Assembly (NCBI GenBank): GCA_002726865.1
Contig: PBSW01000027.1
Coordinates: forward strand, 36,564 to 100,563
Reading direction: 5' to 3'
Length of the DNA stretch: 64,000 nucleotides
Source of the DNA: Candidatus Bathyarchaeota archaeon
GTDB lineage: Archaea; Thermoproteota; Bathyarchaeia; TCS64
The notes below the pieces were generated by a model. That model worked only from the letters and a program-made list of their open reading frames with translations, was not told where the DNA came from and made no database searches. This document shows positions 23,885 through 32,370 of the stretch, in pieces. Every line of letters begins with the position of its first letter. Position 1 is the first letter of the stretch. The position numbers and the translations under genes are program-made.

Positions 23885-25468
23885 TTATATGTTCTTTTCA
23901 GGGAGGCGCTTAGAGACGTAGGCTCCGTCCCTCGTGTATCCCCACTTGGCGTAGTACTCTTTTGTTCCTAGGGCGCTCATCACATATAGCTTCTTGACAC
24001 CGTGCTCCTCTAATACGACTTTCTCTGCTTCTTCAAGTAGCCTCCTGCCCCACCCCATGTGCTGCCATCCCGAGTCGATGCGGGTGCCTACGGGGACCAT
24101 CCGACCGTATACATGGAGCTCCCTAATGATTGCTGATAAAGGCCCCTCATCAGGCTGAAGAGGGCTGTCCGAGGGGATCCTGAGCCTGATGAATCCCACG
24201 AGGATATCCCCTCCTATTTCTTCCACGGAGATCAAGTGCTCGATGCCAGCTGAAGCCTTATAGGTCCGCTTCCTAACTTCCAGAGCTTCAGGAACATAGT
24301 CCCCACCATCCTTGTGGCCTACCTCCCTACAGCGGATGCAGATGCATCGCTTTCCTCGTCGATCTAGCTCCTCGTGTACTAGCTGTCTCAGGTTAGTCTT
24401 ATCTACACCGGCTTTGATTATTGTGCTTGGAATGTCCCTCCCAACTCGCATTATCCTGACCCACGGGGGTACAGACTCCTTCATATCAGCAACTAGTTTC
24501 ACTGCCTGAGCTGTCGTGAGGGGAATATAGGATCCATCTTTCCACCAATCGTAGAGCTTGGTCCCACAGAGAACCAGTGTAGGGTAGATTTTTATCATGT
24601 CTGGCTTGAAGGCCGGATTCTCCAATGTCTCTCTAAATCCGTCTAGATCCCTATCAGGGCTGGATCCGGGGAGACCCGGCATCATGTGATAACAGACCTT
24701 GAGGCCTGAGTCCTTAAGTAGCCTTGTCGCATCCATCACGTCCTGAACTGTGTGGCCCCTATTGACGAGCTCGTAGATATCGTTGTAGACGTTCTGGACT
24801 CCCAGCTCTACCCGGGTTACCCCGAGCCCCAGGAGCCTATAGATCTCTGCGGGATCCAGAGAGTCGGGGCGGGTCTCCACCGTGATGCCCACGTTGCGGA
24901 CTGCAGCTCCCTCCGCGTAGGCCTTCGCCTCGGTCAGAGTGGATGAGCGTCTCTTGTTCAGGGCATCCAGGCATCCGTGGATGAAGAATTCTTGGTATCC
25001 AGGTGGTGAGGCCGGGAAGGTACCGCCCATCACGATAAGGTCGACCTTGTCCACCTCGTGACCAATCTTCCTTAGCTGCTCGATACGACCTGTCACCTGT
25101 TTGAATGGGTCGTAATCGTTCTGGGCTCCTCTCATAGAGGCCGGCTCCCGGCCGGTGTAGCTCTGGGGGGTCCCATCGTCAGGGCCGCCCGGGCAGTAAG
25201 AGCACCTCCCGTGGGGGCAAGCCCTGGGCTCAGTCATCGCAGCGACTACGTTGATGCCACTTAGTGCACGAGCCTCTTTTCTCCTTAAGACGTTGATAAG
25301 AAAACGTTTCTCCTCTGGATTGAGGGATGCTATGATCTCAGCGTTTCCCGGTATCCCAGGAAGGCTGTGTTCTCGGCTCACCTCTATCTTGATTCTCTCA
25401 ACGTCCCTTCGGTTGGGGGAGGAAATGGCGAGAAGCCTTTCTATGATAAGCCTATGAGGGGTATCCAA
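23885..25468 (-). CDS. elp3: Elp3: tRNA uridine-34 carboxymethyl-type synthase (radical SAM plus acetyltransferase)
   Basis: A 527-residue protein that builds the carboxymethyl group at wobble uridine of tRNA from acetyl-CoA. The radical SAM domain holds the iron-sulfur cysteines in CPHGRCSYCPGG (about residue 84-95). The C-terminal GNAT domain has its acetyl-CoA motif in GWGRRLLEEAE near residue 485. A cysteine-rich block CICIRCREVG links the two domains. Archaea carry Elp3 alone, as here. It lies 44 bases after rps30e and is probably cotranscribed with it. Confidence 0.94.
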   Translation of the reverse strand: MDTPHRLIIERLLAISSPNRRDVERIKIEVSREHSLPGIPGNAEIIASLNPEEKRFLINVLRRKEARALSGINVVAAMTEPRACPHGRCSYCPGGPDDGTPQSYTGREPASMRGAQNDYDPFKQVTGRIEQLRKIGHEVDKVDLIVMGGTFPASPPGYQEFFIHGCLDALNKRRSSTLTEAKAYAEGAAVRNVGITVETRPDSLDPAEIYRLLGLGVTRVELGVQNVYNDIYELVNRGHTVQDVMDATRLLKDSGLKVCYHMMPGLPGSSPDRDLDGFRETLENPAFKPDMIKIYPTLVLCGTKLYDWWKDGSYIPLTTAQAVKLVADMKESVPPWVRIMRVGRDIPSTIIKAGVDKTNLRQLVHEELDRRGKRCICIRCREVGHKDGGDYVPEALEVRKRTYKASAGIEHLISVEEIGGDILVGFIRLRIPSDSPLQPDEGPLSAIIRELHVYGRMVPVGTRIDSGWQHMGWGRRLLEEAEKVVLEEHGVKKLYVMSALGTKEYYAKWGYTRDGAYVSKRLPEKNI

Positions 25469-25512
25469 CTCGAAAATATCTCTAAGAAGGGGGCGTTAAA
25501 AGGTTAAAGGAG

Positions 25513-25692
25513 CTATCTTCTCCGACGCCTTCGTCCACGCTGGGAGAATGGGTCTGGGGCTGCAAGGACTCTCTTTTTGTAGTTTGATCTGTTTTTCCGC
25601 CTAGGTGGGAGTTGTTTTCGTACTATACCCACAATCTTGGGGGTTTGGGCCCGGACCTTGCCCGCTTTCGTAAGTGAGCCATGTGTAGGCAT
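25513..25692 (-). CDS. rps30e: Small ribosomal subunit protein eS30
   Basis: Read directly from the minus strand: 59 residues starting MPTHGSLTKAGKVRAQTPKI, then a basic centre (PPRRKNRSNYKKR) and a C-terminus of GR followed by five more Arg. This is the archaeal eS30 (FAU-type) pattern. Component of the 30S subunit. eS30 is found mainly in TACK and related lineages, so it is useful for placing the organism. It has a TATA-like box upstream at 25722-25733 and leads into elp3. Confidence 0.9.
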   Translation of the reverse strand: MPTHGSLTKAGKVRAQTPKIVGIVRKQLPPRRKNRSNYKKRVLAAPDPFSQRGRRRRRR

Positions 25693-25721
25693 ACAATTAC
25701 CAAGAGTCCTTCAGTGCAGGG

Positions 25722-25733
25722 CTCTATAAACCT
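25722..25733 (-). promoter_or_regulatory. TATA-like box of rps30e-elp3
   Basis: On the minus strand the sequence AGGTTTATAGAG lies about 30-40 bases before the rps30e ATG, giving a predicted very short leader. Confidence 0.5.
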
Positions 25734-25915
25734 TTCCTGACCCAAAGCGCGTGATCGAAGTTCTCAGGATGGACGTGATGGGTTACTGGATGCCGAGGAC
25801 AGGGGTCCTCATGTGATCTTAATGCATATGTAGAAGCAGTTGAATAGGATGTTTACCTCAGTTTTCTATCGACCAAACCTATAATTTGAGATCATTAGTT
25901 ACGACACGTGCAGTC

Positions 25916-26710
25916 CTAATGGTTCACCCTTACGATTTTCCCCGTCGGGTCCATTTTGCGGATGCCAAAGTCCTCTCTGATCTCCCGGAGCTTCTCCGAG
26001 TCGAAAACGGGGCCATCCATGCATACCCTGTAGGGGCCGATACCACAGCTACCGCAGAGACCGTGGGCGCACTTGATATACCTCTCCAGACATGCCTGGA
26101 CGGGTATCCCCCGGGACTCAGCCTCGTCAAAGATGGAGACCATCATCAACTCGGGGCCGCACGTATAGACGATGTCGTAGCTACCCCTATCCATTAGCCT
26201 GACTGCGTACTGGGAGGAGAAGCCATGGAAACCAAAGGAGCCGTCATCTGTGGCGAGGAAAATACTGTCACCCAAAAGTTTCTCCAACCTGCCCCTGAAT
26301 CCCAGATCCGCCTCGGTTCTTACTCCCAGGATAAAATCCGGTTTTATACCTCTTTCCATAAACGCCTCAGCAAGAGGAATAAGAGACGCTATCCCTGATC
26401 CCCCGGACACGATCAATGGCTGCTTTCCGATTAGCGTGAATCCTCTCCCAAAAGGCCCCCTCACGCCGATCTTCTCCCCTTTCTTCATGTTACATAGGAT
26501 TTTAGTGGTGTCCCCAATCTCCCTTACTGTCAGAGAGGAGTTGCCCGCAGAGCTTATGGTTGAGAGGGACATAGGAATCTCTTCGCCTCCGGGTATCCAA
26601 ATCATAGCGTACTGGCCCGGTATGGCCTTGGAACAAGCCTCATCCTCGAAGTAGAGGGTTACCATGTCCGGTGAATTACGCTTCACCCAGTTTATCGTAA
26701 CCGTCCTCAT
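25916..26710 (-). CDS. pyrK: Dihydroorotate dehydrogenase electron-transfer subunit (PyrK)
   Basis: A 264-residue iron-sulfur flavoprotein that couples dihydroorotate oxidation to NAD. It has an FAD-binding barrel (GQYAMIW, then IPMSLSTIS), an NAD-binding domain (VSGGSGIASLIPLAE near residue 105) and a C-terminal [2Fe-2S] site with Cys in CAHGLCGSCG and a further Cys in RVCMDGP. Its start overlaps the pyrD stop by 4 bases. With PyrD it forms the class 1B heterotetramer of pyrimidine synthesis. Confidence 0.93.
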   Translation of the reverse strand: MRTVTINWVKRNSPDMVTLYFEDEACSKAIPGQYAMIWIPGGEEIPMSLSTISSAGNSSLTVREIGDTTKILCNMKKGEKIGVRGPFGRGFTLIGKQPLIVSGGSGIASLIPLAEAFMERGIKPDFILGVRTEADLGFRGRLEKLLGDSIFLATDDGSFGFHGFSSQYAVRLMDRGSYDIVYTCGPELMMVSIFDEAESRGIPVQACLERYIKCAHGLCGSCGIGPYRVCMDGPVFDSEKLREIREDFGIRKMDPTGKIVRVNH

Positions 26711-27630
26711 AGTTTAGCCTCCTTTGCGAGTCCTACGATCTCACGGACACTTCTGAAACCGTTAGCCTCGAGATAGCCCTTGATCCCCCGGGTTAGTTCA
26801 CTATAGACGCTGAAACCCCGCTCTCTAATCGCGGTTCCGACTTCTACTGCAGAGGCCCCAGCGAGCATGAACTCCACGGCATCTTTCCAGTTTGTGATAC
26901 CACCGCAGCCTATCACGGGCACTTTAACGGCATTCGCCACGTCCCAGACGCATCTTAAAGATACTGGTTTCAGAGCGGGCCCCGAGAGCCCACCTGTTAC
27001 ATTAGTGAGGATAGGCCTCCTGAAATCAGTGTCGATGGCTATACCCTTGAGAGTGTTCACCGCCGTGATGGCGTCAGCCCCTCCTCTCTCAGCGGCCCTC
27101 GCGATCTCGGCTATATCTGTGACGTTAGGGGAAAGCTTCACGAAGACAGGTGGTTTGGAGACCTCCTTCACCGCCGCCGTGACTCTTTCTGTATTAAGGC
27201 AGTCTGCCCCCAGCATGCCCATCTCCTCTTGGACATTGGGGCAGCTGACGTTTACCTCTAGCGCGTCCGCACCTGCTTCGGAGAGGAGTTCAGCTACATC
27301 TCGGAAATCCTCTATGGATTCCCCGAAGAAGCTAGCAACCACTGGTACACCGTCTGCCTTGAGCGCCTTTATGGTTTCCACGAAATATTCGGCCCCTGGA
27401 TTCGGTAACCCCATCGCGTTAAGAAACCCTCCCTCTACGATCACCATGGTCGGGTTTAGATGCCCTTGTCTGGCTTTAGGCCCTAAGCTCTTGGTTACTA
27501 CGGCCCCAGCTCCTCCGTCGTAGACCCGCTTCAAGAGAGGCGCTGATATTCCCAAGACTCCTGCTGCATTCATGGTCGGGTTCCGCAGTCTTAAACCTGC
27601 GACGTCCACTGATAGGCTTAATTGGGACAT
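26707..27630 (-). CDS. pyrD: Dihydroorotate dehydrogenase catalytic subunit (PyrD, class 1B)
   Basis: FMN barrel enzyme of 307 residues that oxidises dihydroorotate to orotate. The catalytic base is the Cys in VNVSCPNV, as in class 1B enzymes; FMN phosphate-binding loops appear as GGLSGPALKP and GCGGITNWKDA. The start is ATG 27630 (MSQLSLSVDVAG), since the sequence upstream to 27771 does not fit the family and runs into the nop5 start region. Divergent from nop5 with 52 bases between starts. Confidence 0.94.
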   Translation of the reverse strand: MSQLSLSVDVAGLRLRNPTMNAAGVLGISAPLLKRVYDGGAGAVVTKSLGPKARQGHLNPTMVIVEGGFLNAMGLPNPGAEYFVETIKALKADGVPVVASFFGESIEDFRDVAELLSEAGADALEVNVSCPNVQEEMGMLGADCLNTERVTAAVKEVSKPPVFVKLSPNVTDIAEIARAAERGGADAITAVNTLKGIAIDTDFRRPILTNVTGGLSGPALKPVSLRCVWDVANAVKVPVIGCGGITNWKDAVEFMLAGASAVEVGTAIRERGFSVYSELTRGIKGYLEANGFRSVREIVGLAKEAKL

Positions 27631-27682
27631 CCTGTTGTCATCTACGTACGCATACGTTTGAAAAACCTTTGGAGTTGCACGA

Positions 27683-28843
27683 TTGAACAGAAATGCTGAT
27701 CCATGTAGTAGGGTCCATATTGTCGAGACGCTGATAGGGATCTTTGCAGTCAACCATGACAACGATATCATCGAACGTATCCTCTACCCTCGGGACGCAA
27801 AGCAGGTCAACGCAGCTCTCGAGAGGCATGCCTCAGGAGAGCCCTCCAGAGAGATGTCTGAGATGCTTGAGAAGCTTACTCAGATGGGCTTCAAGACGGT
27901 GATCCTATCAAATGAGCCCTTAGCTTACGCCCTGAGAGGCACCGGGATGAACGTCGAGGTCATAAAGGGATCTGAGCCCGAATCCTTCATCAGAGAGAAC
28001 ATAGAGAGCATCGCAGTTGACTTTAGGGCAGTTGCGAACAGGAGCCAGTATTACGCGCTTAGCCGGGAGGTCTCCGTCCTTAGGACTATGCAAAATGTGC
28101 GAAGGGCCCAGTCGGAGCGAGGGTCAACAACTATCCACACAGTGCAGCTCCTCAATGAGCTTGATAAGTCCTTGAACGTGCTCTCAGGAAAGCTCCGAGA
28201 GTGGTACGGTCTCCACTTCCCTGAGCTAAACCGTGTAATTAATGATCATGAAATCTACGCTCTACTAGTTGATAGACTCGGGAACAGATCCCGCTTCTCA
28301 CCCGAGAGGTTGGGAGAGCTCGAGCTGGGGCATAGTGTAAATGAGATTCTTTCCGCAGGAAAGAATTCCATGGGAGCATCCCTAGTCGCTGAGGATGAGA
28401 ATCACCTTAGGGGTCTTGCCTCCAACCTTATCTCTCTTTACTCCTATAGATCGTCCTTGGAAACGCTCATCAAACAAATCGCTGAGGAAACTGTCCCAAA
28501 CCTCTCCGAAGTGGCCGGCTCCGTGCTCGCTGCGAAGCTCATAGAAAAAGCTGGGGGGCTCAAAAAGCTCGCGATGATGCCCTCAAGTAGGGTGCAGGTC
28601 ATAGGGGCCGAGAAGGCTCTATTCCGATCAAAAAAGACCGGAGCCAATCCTCCAAAGCACGGTCTCATTTTCCAGCATCCCTACATCCACGCCAAGCCCC
28701 GCAAACTTAGGGGTAAGGCGGCCAGGACCCTAGCTGCTAAGCTCTCCCTAGCAGCTAGGGCTGATGCCTTTTCGGGGAACCTCATAGGGACCGAGTTAAG
28801 AAGGCAGCTGGATGAAGGGTCAGAACCACGGGATACAGAGTGA
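27683..28843 (+). CDS. nop5: Nop5 (Nop56/58-like) C/D box RNP protein
   Basis: Core scaffold of the archaeal box C/D methylation RNP. The 386-residue protein has the fibrillarin-binding N-terminal domain (about 1-120), a coiled coil (about 125-240) and the NOP domain near the C-terminus with the signature GAEKALFRSKKTGANPPKHGLIFQH. A short basic tail follows. The likely start is TTG 27683. Fibrillarin lies 770 bases downstream on the same strand, with an Alba remnant (opposite strand) and a small Cys-containing gene between. Confidence 0.94.
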   Translation: MNRNADPCSRVHIVETLIGIFAVNHDNDIIERILYPRDAKQVNAALERHASGEPSREMSEMLEKLTQMGFKTVILSNEPLAYALRGTGMNVEVIKGSEPESFIRENIESIAVDFRAVANRSQYYALSREVSVLRTMQNVRRAQSERGSTTIHTVQLLNELDKSLNVLSGKLREWYGLHFPELNRVINDHEIYALLVDRLGNRSRFSPERLGELELGHSVNEILSAGKNSMGASLVAEDENHLRGLASNLISLYSYRSSLETLIKQIAEETVPNLSEVAGSVLAAKLIEKAGGLKKLAMMPSSRVQVIGAEKALFRSKKTGANPPKHGLIFQHPYIHAKPRKLRGKAARTLAAKLSLAARADAFSGNLIGTELRRQLDEGSEPRDTE

Positions 28844-28845
28844 GT

Positions 28846-28852
28846 GCGCGCG
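28846..28852. repeat. Alternating CG tract (GCGCGCG)
   Basis: Seven-base alternating tract directly after the nop5 stop codon. Confidence 0.45.
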
Positions 28853-28929
28853 TATCAAGTCTTCCGGGTGTCATAAACTTCAATCTACCTCTTCGGCTTG
28901 GTTAACTGAATCAAAAAAGTTAAGACATT

Positions 28930-29159
28930 CTACTCTGCGCTTGATTTTCCGAGCTCCTTCTTACCTATGTTTATGGCACCGATTTTGAGTTCGGTGAGGC
29001 AGCTTCGTTTGGTCACCTCAGCCACATCGAAGGCGCTGGTTGTGGCTTTCCATTTGACCATGATTCTGATATTGTCTGATTCGGAGAGGTAGATGACCGC
29101 AGCCGTCATATACGTTAGATAGGCTTCGAATCCACGTAGACTCTTTTCCCTTTAGGCAT
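28930..29159 (-). pseudogene. Alba-family chromatin protein, frameshifted and short
   Basis: From ATG 29159 the frame begins MPKGKRVYVDSKPI and stops; one base later the neighbouring frame continues TYMTAAVIYLSESDNIRI, then KATTSAFDVAEVTKRSCL and ELKIGAINIGKKEL to a stop at 28930. Joined, this follows Alba closely: VYVGxKPxMxY at the N-terminus, the K-A-x-x-x-A-x-D-x-x-E-x-x-x-R helix, and the IGAINIG strand. A single missing base near 29119 breaks the frame and the C-terminal hairpin is short. Internal ATG 29109 would give only the C-terminal 59 residues. Pseudogene, sequencing error or recoding are all possible. Confidence 0.65.
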
Positions 29160-29288
29160 TTCAAACCGTTTAGTGGATTCGTTACATATACTCCGAAGAT
29201 ACTGAAGGGAAATTTGCGCATGGAAACCCCGAAAAACAATTGTTGAACCTTTATACAGTTAAGTATAAATCCAATGATCATAGATTAC

Positions 29289-29306
29289 AAATATAACTTA
29301 TAAAAA
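29289..29306 (+). promoter_or_regulatory. TATA-like promoter before the Cys-containing gene and fibrillarin
   Basis: An AT-only run (AAATATAACTTATAAAAAAG) just before 29314. Transcription would start about 25 bases downstream, so the message may be nearly leaderless. Confidence 0.4.
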
Positions 29307-29313
29307 AGTCTCA

Positions 29314-29571
29314 TTGGGTGTGGATGGGTTGACGACGCTATCAGAGGCCTTTCAGAAGAAGCTTAACAGGAAAGATTGCCCATATCTCCACGACTGCGGC
29401 ATTTACATCACCGGCGACTTCTTCAGAAGGATATGCAACAGCCCTTCCTACCTCAACTGTCATCACTTTGCGAAGAGGGTGGGGGAGCTCAGACCACCCA
29501 TGGCGTGGCTCCAAAAGCTCGCGGTTGACCAGGCCAAGATTATGGAGCAGCAGGTAGAGGCCGAGGCCTGA
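29314..29571 (+). CDS. Hypothetical four-cysteine protein upstream of fibrillarin
   Basis: An 85-residue protein with four cysteines: C22 and C28 in KDCPYLHDCG, then C41 and C49 in RRICNSPSYLNCHHF, which could bind zinc or an iron-sulfur cluster. A predicted helix forms the C-terminus (AWLQKLAVDQAKIMEQQVEAEA). The start is TTG 29314 in an AT-rich promoter region; TTG 29329 is an alternative. It ends 42 bases before the fibrillarin gene and is probably cotranscribed with it. I do not recognise the family; a role in RNA modification is inferred from position only. Confidence 0.65.
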   Translation: MGVDGLTTLSEAFQKKLNRKDCPYLHDCGIYITGDFFRRICNSPSYLNCHHFAKRVGELRPPMAWLQKLAVDQAKIMEQQVEAEA

Positions 29572-29612
29572 ACTGGCAAGGAAATCATATTTTACCAAGC
29601 AGACACATCACA

Positions 29613-30305
29613 ATGGCTGATTTGAGTCTCAGACGCATATTCCCTGGGATCTATAGGCTAGAAGGTGAGACAGGGAGTGCTCTCGCCACGCTAAACCTGA
29701 CCCCTAGCAGGAGGTTCTATGGTGAGCAGCTCATTACATTCAAAGGAAATGAGTACCGAAAATGGACCCCTTTCAGGAGCAAGCTAGCTGCGGGCATCGT
29801 CAAAGGCCTAAAGGAAATACCATTATCTCTTGGGGACAATGTGCTGTATCTTGGCGTGGCCTCTGGGACCACATGCTCTCATATCTCAGACATCATCGGA
29901 GTCGATGGCCACGTCTGGGGGGTAGACTTCGCGCCCCGCCCCATTAGAGACCTCGTGGAGGGCCTGGCCAAGCACAGGGAGAACGTCTCCCCTATCCTCG
30001 GGGATGCCAGGCTACCCAGAACCTATGCCCTCATCGTTCCAAGGGTCGACGGGATCTACGCGGACATCGCCCAGCCAGATCAGGGGAGAATCGTAGTGGA
30101 GAACGCTCAGGTATTTCTAAAGTCGGGGGGCTGGGTAGTTATGGCAATAAAGTCTAGGAGTATAGACGCGACAAAGGACCCCCTTATAATATACCGAGCT
30201 GAGATCAAAAAGCTTACGGCAGGGGGTTTTGATATCATTGAGTCTTTGGAACTTGACCCCTTTGAGAAGGATCATGCGTTGGTAATAGCGATGTTCAAGC
30301 CCTAG
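29613..30305 (+). CDS. flpA: Fibrillarin-like rRNA/tRNA 2'-O-methyltransferase
   Basis: A 230-residue SAM-dependent methyltransferase, the catalytic subunit of box C/D RNPs. The N-terminal region contains YGEQLITFKGNEYRKWTPFRSKLAA, typical of fibrillarin. The SAM motif reads VLYLGVASGTT (about residue 78-88), followed by VDGHVWGVDFAPRP and the catalytic-region DARLPRTYA and YADIAQPDQ. Length is normal for archaea. It overlaps the end of rnhB (opposite strand) by 4 bases. Confidence 0.95.
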   Translation: MADLSLRRIFPGIYRLEGETGSALATLNLTPSRRFYGEQLITFKGNEYRKWTPFRSKLAAGIVKGLKEIPLSLGDNVLYLGVASGTTCSHISDIIGVDGHVWGVDFAPRPIRDLVEGLAKHRENVSPILGDARLPRTYALIVPRVDGIYADIAQPDQGRIVVENAQVFLKSGGWVVMAIKSRSIDATKDPLIIYRAEIKKLTAGGFDIIESLELDPFEKDHALVIAMFKP

Positions 30306-30943
30306 CCCTGGTAAGTATATTTCTTGATGGTCTTCCAGGAGCCTCTCATATAAGGAGGCGGCTGGTCGTTTTCTTTGAACCATGCCTCTATAAAGGCCAC
30401 AGTTTTAGGATCACTAGGGTATCCCGAGCCAAAGTCCCCATGGATTTCTCTAAGGTCCGAGACTAGGAGATCTCGCCTCACTTTAGCCAGGATAGACGCC
30501 GCGGATACAACCGGATAGTTGACGTCAGCCTTCTTTTCACAGACTATATGAGGCCTCCAGCCTAGAACCTTCAAAATATCTTCCCTAAATCTGTCGGGGA
30601 GCACGTCCGCGGTGTCCACGTAGACCTCGTCTGGGTGGAGGTCTCTGATCGCTTTTGCCATAGCAATCGCCTCAAGATAGTTTAGCTTCCTGAGCTTCAG
30701 ACCGCGGTTTACCACCTTATCGATTACCCAGGGCTGAAGCACGAAGTATGAGTGCCCTTCTGAGACCTCCTTGATTTCTGCTTCTAGGGAGTCCCTCCTC
30801 CTAGCTGATAGAGCCTTGGAGTCTCTCACCCCCATAGAGAATAGGGAATCTACTGCAGGCCCTTGGAAGCTCACTGCCGCAACGACGAGGGGGCCTATGG
30901 CTGGGCCCCGCCCAGCTTCGTCAACGCCGGCGATAACAACCAT
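30302..30943 (-). CDS. rnhB: Ribonuclease HII
   Basis: Cleaves RNA in RNA-DNA hybrids and at misincorporated ribonucleotides. The 213-residue protein starts MVVIAGVDEAGRGPAIGP, giving the Asp-Glu metal ligands of DEAGRG at residues 8-13; further acidic ligands lie in VYVDTADVL and in the C-terminal half. The tyrosine of the GSGYPSDP motif, which recognises the ribonucleotide junction, is present. Convergent with fibrillarin with a 4-base overlap. Confidence 0.94.
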   Translation of the reverse strand: MVVIAGVDEAGRGPAIGPLVVAAVSFQGPAVDSLFSMGVRDSKALSARRRDSLEAEIKEVSEGHSYFVLQPWVIDKVVNRGLKLRKLNYLEAIAMAKAIRDLHPDEVYVDTADVLPDRFREDILKVLGWRPHIVCEKKADVNYPVVSAASILAKVRRDLLVSDLREIHGDFGSGYPSDPKTVAFIEAWFKENDQPPPYMRGSWKTIKKYTYQG

Positions 30944-31280
30944 GATGGTTTCAAAGCATCATCGATGTAAAGAATATTAAATGTGTGACCTTCTCTTTCA
31001 GATGCAACCCCGCGCGCGAACTCTATGACTTTACCTTGGTGGCTTTTTTTTAGACTAGTTTACATGCATGAATCAGACCCATAAACTATAGAACCTCAAA
31101 AAGTCGTCGGAAGAGCGATCCCTCGTAGAATCAGACGAATCCCCGCCCATTATCCTTAAGTTCCGCGTGCGTGAAAATCGTTTCCCAGGGTCGACGCCCC
31201 TGGGGAATATTATAATGTCCGCAGGATCTTCCCTGCTCGCGCTCGGCATGGTTTTGAAATTGGCTTCTGAGAATGGGTTC
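30944..31280. other. Gap between rnhB and ogt; CG tract, no supported gene
   Basis: Holds the likely rnhB promoter (TTTAATATTC on the minus strand near 30973) and an eight-base CGCGCGCG at 31011-31018. An open plus-strand frame from 31167 runs antisense into ogt and is not supported. Confidence 0.4.
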
Positions 31281-31850
31281 CTAGTCCTCGAAAAACCTGG
31301 TAAGGTCCATCTCTTTTTCGGGATTTCCTTCTACATAGGGAAGGACTCCCTCGGTCATGAGGAGCTTTCTCTTATTGGTTATCTTCTCAGTCTCGAATCC
31401 ACCCCCGAATCCCCCTATTCCCCCATTGGATAAGATGACTCTGTGGCATGGTATCACGATGCCGCATGGGTTGGCCCCCACGGCATTCCCAACGGCCCTC
31501 ACCGCCTTGGGCTTACCGATGGCCTCGGCCAGCCGTTTGTAGGATGAGAGCTTTCCGTGAGGTATCCCCTGAATGGCACGCCAGACCTCCATCTGGAACT
31601 CCGTGCCCCTTAGGTCCAAAAGTAAGTCGAAATCCACCGGTTTCCCGTCGGCCCATTTTCTGAGCTGCTTCTCGAGGGCTTTAAAAACGGTGGGGTCCTC
31701 GATGTAATTCCCGGGAATCTTCCGGGTCATCTCTGAGATGAAGCCGTCTTTCTTGCAGTTAGTGTGGACCTGCACTACCCCTTTCTTTGTTTTGGCGACC
31801 CAGACGGTGCCGACGGAGGTCTTGATCCCGGCGAAATAGATTCTCTCCAA
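31281..31850 (-). CDS. ogt: Methylated-DNA--protein-cysteine methyltransferase
   Basis: Suicide DNA repair enzyme that removes alkyl groups from O6-alkylguanine. The 189-residue protein has the acceptor motif IPCHRVI (Cys around residue 139), the helix-turn-helix region IPHGKLSSYKRLAEAIGKPKAVRAVG, and the Asn hinge in GNAVGANP. The N-terminal domain (about 1-85) is the usual ferredoxin-like cap. A 16-residue tail after VLPYVEGNP is slightly long. Complete. Confidence 0.93.
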   Translation of the reverse strand: MERIYFAGIKTSVGTVWVAKTKKGVVQVHTNCKKDGFISEMTRKIPGNYIEDPTVFKALEKQLRKWADGKPVDFDLLLDLRGTEFQMEVWRAIQGIPHGKLSSYKRLAEAIGKPKAVRAVGNAVGANPCGIVIPCHRVILSNGGIGGFGGGFETEKITNKRKLLMTEGVLPYVEGNPEKEMDLTRFFED

Positions 31851-32270
31851 GTGTCAATCATCCTTTTATCCAGAGTTGATTCCAGTGAAGTGGGGGAGCA
31901 TATATTTAACCTATTAAAAAATCGTGTTGTCTTCATCCTCATCCACATGACATAAGCTGATAATAGGACTCCTGCTTCCTCTTCACCATGTTCTCCTCAA
32001 AAGCGTTGAAGAGATATAGAGAGGTGATCCCAGGGATATCATCACGGGGAACGTATTACCAAGGCGTAAAAGGTTCCAGGTAGTTTAGGCAATGTGTGTA
32101 TCCTCTTGCTGTCCAGACCGCGATTAATGCTGGGGGGATTCGACTTGGAAACCTGATCTTTGGCCCGCCCGAGGATATATTTAGAGTCGGATATAGTCTA
32201 TATATTATATAGAAATTAGCTTTTTATTCTATAACTCAGCGATTGAAGGGATACACTTGAGGCCTGTTTC
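31851..32270. other. Gap before the phosphate module
   Basis: No gene supported. A 31-codon frame at about 31988-32083 (MFSSKALKRYREVIPGISS) is too short to judge. AT-rich sequence at 32170-32240 (ATATAGTCTATATATTATATAG) is likely promoter DNA. Confidence 0.4.
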
Positions 32271-32288
32271 TAGGGGGATATCCCCCTA
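32271..32288. promoter_or_regulatory. 18-base perfect palindrome before the Na/Pi symporter
   Basis: TAGGGGGATATCCCCCTA is fully symmetrical with no spacer. It lies 83 bases upstream of the annotated start of the symporter and directly downstream of AT-rich promoter-like DNA. It is the strongest operator-like site in the window; control by a phosphate-responsive regulator is inferred from the downstream genes. Confidence 0.6.
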
Positions 32289-32370
32289 TATAATTCGATA
32301 CATTGGTGTATTTTCTTTATTGGTGGCTGCTATGCAACTCCCAAACCAAGCCCATGGATGTGCATAGTGG

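Noticed and set aside
26867..27523. 218-codon plus-strand frame opposite pyrD
   Set aside because: Ser/Pro/Thr-rich shadow of the pyrD frame; pyrD has all catalytic motifs.
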